Shown piece after piece: positions 62,014 to 64,000 of a DNA stretch of 64,000 bases. The translations under genes were made by a program, and so were the position numbers. Numbering within the stretch: position 1 is the stretch's first letter; every line of letters begins with the position of its first letter. Source of the DNA: an uncultured Flavobacteriaceae bacterium (GTDB taxonomy: Bacteria > Bacteroidota > Bacteroidia > Flavobacteriales > Flavobacteriaceae); assembly GCA_937944485.1 (NCBI GenBank), contig CALDYU010000022.1, positions 89,942-153,941 on the forward strand, given 5' to 3'. A model generated the notes under the pieces. That model saw nothing but the letters and a program-made list of their open reading frames with translations, searched no databases and was not told where the DNA came from.

Positions 62014-62571
62014 TCAGGACTTAACACTATCTGACTCCTTCATGCTAGCTTCTAATTTATTTTTGCGTTTTTGCTTAAAATAGGTCTTGTCTGCGATATA
62101 AATTCGCTTTTTTACTTCACAAAAAATAACCGATTTATCCTTGTTCGTTAATTGGGTAAGCTTGATTATTTCTATTTCCTTATCCTGACTAACTTTTTCT
62201 TTAATCGCCTGAAGTTCTTCTTGGGTATAGGTAAATTCAGCGTACAAATTTTCTTTAGCGGGCCGTTTAAAATAAATTTCGGCGGACTTATCCCAAACCA
62301 TATAATTGCTATCCAGGAGGTTGATGAGCTGCACCATCGGAAAAGGATCTACTGCTGAAAACATACTGCCTCCAAAAATTGTACTTACATAATTTCTGTT
62401 CTTATAGCTAATCGGAAGTTTCACTTGAACCTTTAATAAATCCTTAGAAACTTTTATAACCCTACCCGTACTTCTGCGGTACATGGGCGAAAAATTGAAT
62501 CCGTATTTAAACAGTGTCGCCTTTCCAATAAACTTAGAACCGAATTCCGCTAATTTTTGATAAACAGACAT
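62014..62571 (-). CDS. DUF4442 hot-dog-fold protein
   Basis: 185 aa. Has the hot-dog-type core (YKNRNYVSTIFGGSMFSAVD, then FPMVQLINLL) of DUF4442, which is related to thioesterases such as YiiD. The active-site residues are unclear. It is cytoplasmic, with a basic C-terminus. Its place among acyl-CoA genes fits a role in acyl-CoA hydrolysis. Confidence 0.85.
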   Translation of the reverse strand: MSVYQKLAEFGSKFIGKATLFKYGFNFSPMYRRSTGRVIKVSKDLLKVQVKLPISYKNRNYVSTIFGGSMFSAVDPFPMVQLINLLDSNYMVWDKSAEIYFKRPAKENLYAEFTYTQEELQAIKEKVSQDKEIEIIKLTQLTNKDKSVIFCEVKKRIYIADKTYFKQKRKNKLEASMKESDSVKS

Positions 62572-62584
62572 TGTTTTGTTGTTC

Positions 62585-62723
62585 TTTGATGGTTGTTCGT
62601 TGTCGGTTGCTCGTTTTTCCTTTTACGTTGTGCGCTAATCGCGTTATATTAAACAGTACAATATTTTACATTTTGTTAGGTGCAAACCGCAACTGCTTAC
62701 TGCTTACTTTTATTTCGTATTGC
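62585..62723 (-). repeat. Dispersed intergenic repeat, copy B
   Basis: Diverged copy of 60685-60840 (GCTAATCGCGTTAT, TTTTACATTTTGTTAGGT kept). Followed by a TCAAATACAA-rich stretch (62740-62828) that can fold back on TTTGTATTTGA. Confidence 0.65.
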
Positions 62724-62833
62724 TTTCATTCCTTTTAAAATTCAAATACAAACCTCAAACTCAAATACAAGTTCTATGTCCGAACTTTATCTTTTTTGTA
62801 TTTGATTTTTGTGTTTGCGTTTGTGTTTATTAA

Positions 62834-63835
62834 CTACTCTTCAATAACTTTCAAAACCAGTTTTCCCATTTTATTACCAGAGAAAAGTCTGTTATATGTT
62901 TCTGGGAAATTCTCGATCCCTTCGTATACATCTTCACGACTTTTTAGTTTTCCTTGTGCCATCCATCCACCTAAAATCTGAGCTCCTTCTTTGTATCTAT
63001 CCGCATAATCAAACACCACCATACCCGTCATACTTGCTCTGTTTACCAATAGGGAAAGGTAATTACTCGGTCCTTTGACCTTGGTTTTATTGTTGTATTG
63101 TGAGATAGCGCCACAAATCACAATCCGTGCATTTCTTCGTAAACGTGTCAAAGCTAAATCTAAAATTTCGCCACCTACATTATCAAAGTAAATGTCAATG
63201 CCCTTCGGACATTCTTCTTTTAGTCGCGAAGCGAGATTTTCATTTTTATAATCGATACAGGCATCAAAACCTAATTCATTAACTACATAGTTGCACTTAT
63301 CGGGTCCGCCAGCGATACCCACTACTTTACAGCCTTTTATTTTGGCCACCTGCCCAACAATACTTCCCACGGCACCAGCTGCCCCAGATACCAAAACAAT
63401 ATCGCCTTCTTTGACCTTACCTACTTCTGTTATTCCGAAATAGGCAGTCATACCAGGCATTCCTAAAGTGCCAATATACATGGGCAATGGAGCTAGTTTT
63501 GGATCTACTTGATAAAATCCTTTACCATCCGAAACAGCATATTGTTGCACTCCGCCAGTACCTGCAACATATTGACCTACTTCGAATTTCGGATTTTTTG
63601 ATGCCACGACCTCTCCTACGGAACCAGAGCGCATTACCGAACCAATCTCCATGGGAGCGATATATGATTTCATATCATTCATCCATCCACGCATGGCAGG
63701 ATCTAAGGAAACATAATGTTGTTTTATCAAAATTTGTCCATCAGTGATTTCAGGAATCGGATTTGTCTCTAATGACCAGGTTGAGGCATCTGCTTCGCCT
63801 TCAGGTCTTTTTACAAATAGTTGTTGTTTGTTCAT
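62834..63835 (-). CDS. NADP-dependent oxidoreductase, CurA/prostaglandin-reductase type
   Basis: 333 aa, MDR superfamily, leukotriene B4 dehydrogenase-like. Start MNKQQLFVKRPEGEAD; Rossmann motif VSGAAGAVGSIVGQVAK near residue 150; later YFDNVGGEILD and GAISQYN, typical of the subgroup. It reduces alpha,beta-unsaturated carbonyls with NADPH. The upstream region holds a palindromic repeat. Confidence 0.92.
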   Translation of the reverse strand: MNKQQLFVKRPEGEADASTWSLETNPIPEITDGQILIKQHYVSLDPAMRGWMNDMKSYIAPMEIGSVMRSGSVGEVVASKNPKFEVGQYVAGTGGVQQYAVSDGKGFYQVDPKLAPLPMYIGTLGMPGMTAYFGITEVGKVKEGDIVLVSGAAGAVGSIVGQVAKIKGCKVVGIAGGPDKCNYVVNELGFDACIDYKNENLASRLKEECPKGIDIYFDNVGGEILDLALTRLRRNARIVICGAISQYNNKTKVKGPSNYLSLLVNRASMTGMVVFDYADRYKEGAQILGGWMAQGKLKSREDVYEGIENFPETYNRLFSGNKMGKLVLKVIEE

Positions 63836-63855
63836 GAATACGTTTCTTTATTGTC

Positions 63856-63919
63856 ATTCCAGCCCTTCGCCCCTGCCTGCCGGCAGGCAGGTTCGCTCAG
63901 GATAAACTCTGGCTGGAAT
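63856..63919. repeat. Palindromic intergenic element
   Basis: ATTCCAGCC and GGCTGGAAT are the outer arms; inside lies a perfect 20-base palindrome CCTGCCTGCCGGCAGGCAGG (63872-63891). Its GC content is well above its surroundings. It looks like a small mobile (REP/MITE-like) element. Confidence 0.65.
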
Positions 63920-63964
63920 CTGTTTGATTTTAGTTATAGTTAATATTTAAGGTTTGGGTTTTCA

Positions 63965-64000
63965 GACCCCTCCGTCTTGCAACAAAGTTGCAATCCACCT
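63965..64000 (+). repeat. Likely dispersed repeat cut by the window edge
   Basis: Contains TTGCAAC AAA GTTGCAA (63977-63993), a perfect seven-base stem, in a C-rich context (ACCCCTCCGTC ... ATCCACCT). Similar strings occur as repeats in flavobacteria, as I recall; it ends outside the window. Confidence 0.35.

Overview
The window is AT-rich DNA from a Bacteroidota genome, most likely a marine member of the Flavobacteriaceae. This rests on gene content (SusC/SusD pair, DUF1684, DUF3570, DUF4266, DUF4920, type III plus eukaryotic-type glutamine synthetases, stand-alone MnmD), on several TAnnTTTG promoter boxes, on A-rich start regions, and on the lack of Shine-Dalgarno sequences. Genus level is inference only. 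There is no rRNA, CRISPR array, prophage or intact insertion sequence.

Layout. 1-9301: end of an acyltransferase gene, an M28 peptidase/PPK2 pair, a receiver-AAA+ regulator, an MscS channel and an ABC-2 exporter. 9486-13574: grpE-dnaJ, an SDR epimerase, mnmD and DUF4920. 13680-16359: ilvE, DUF1059, a MazG-like enzyme, two tiny membrane proteins and crcB. 16525-19488: a nitrogen module (glnK, amt, outer-membrane porin) behind a paired dyad. 19487-25474: lipoproteins, a second MscS, an Lrp regulator, purU and a candidate small RNA. 25672-35627: a membrane AraC-type regulator, a SusC/SusD pair and a large FG-GAP lipoprotein, with diverged copies of one intergenic element on both sides. 35931-40719: a hydrolase, pyrF, prfA and a small ABC cassette. 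40804-45315: an extracytoplasmic redox operon (Rieske lipoprotein, two ApbE flavin transferases around a thioredoxin, DUF4266, DUF3570 barrel). 45365-50012: purM and two divergent glutamine synthetases. 50077-52228: antiporter, two short ORFs, apt. 52305-52974: a GIY-YIG ORF running into a tRNA-Arg gene, followed by repeated tRNA 3' ends. 53152-57384: a DinB/DnaE2 translesion cassette with a strong dyad operator. 57567-64000: an acyl-CoA/lipid gene group separated by dispersed repeats.

Three observations stand out. (1) The GIY-YIG gene takes its last codons and its stop from the 5' part of tRNA-Arg; a 9-bp copy of the tRNA 5' end lies upstream of it and two 17-bp copies of the tRNA 3' end lie downstream. 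(2) The glnK-amt promoter and the glnN/glnA intergenic region share a two-site TACCCC/dyad architecture at matching distances from their -7 boxes, which suggests one unidentified nitrogen regulator. (3) The ApbE-Trx-ApbE-Rieske-DUF4266-DUF3570 operon looks like an uncharacterised cell-surface redox or flavinylation system, and both ApbE genes use non-ATG starts.
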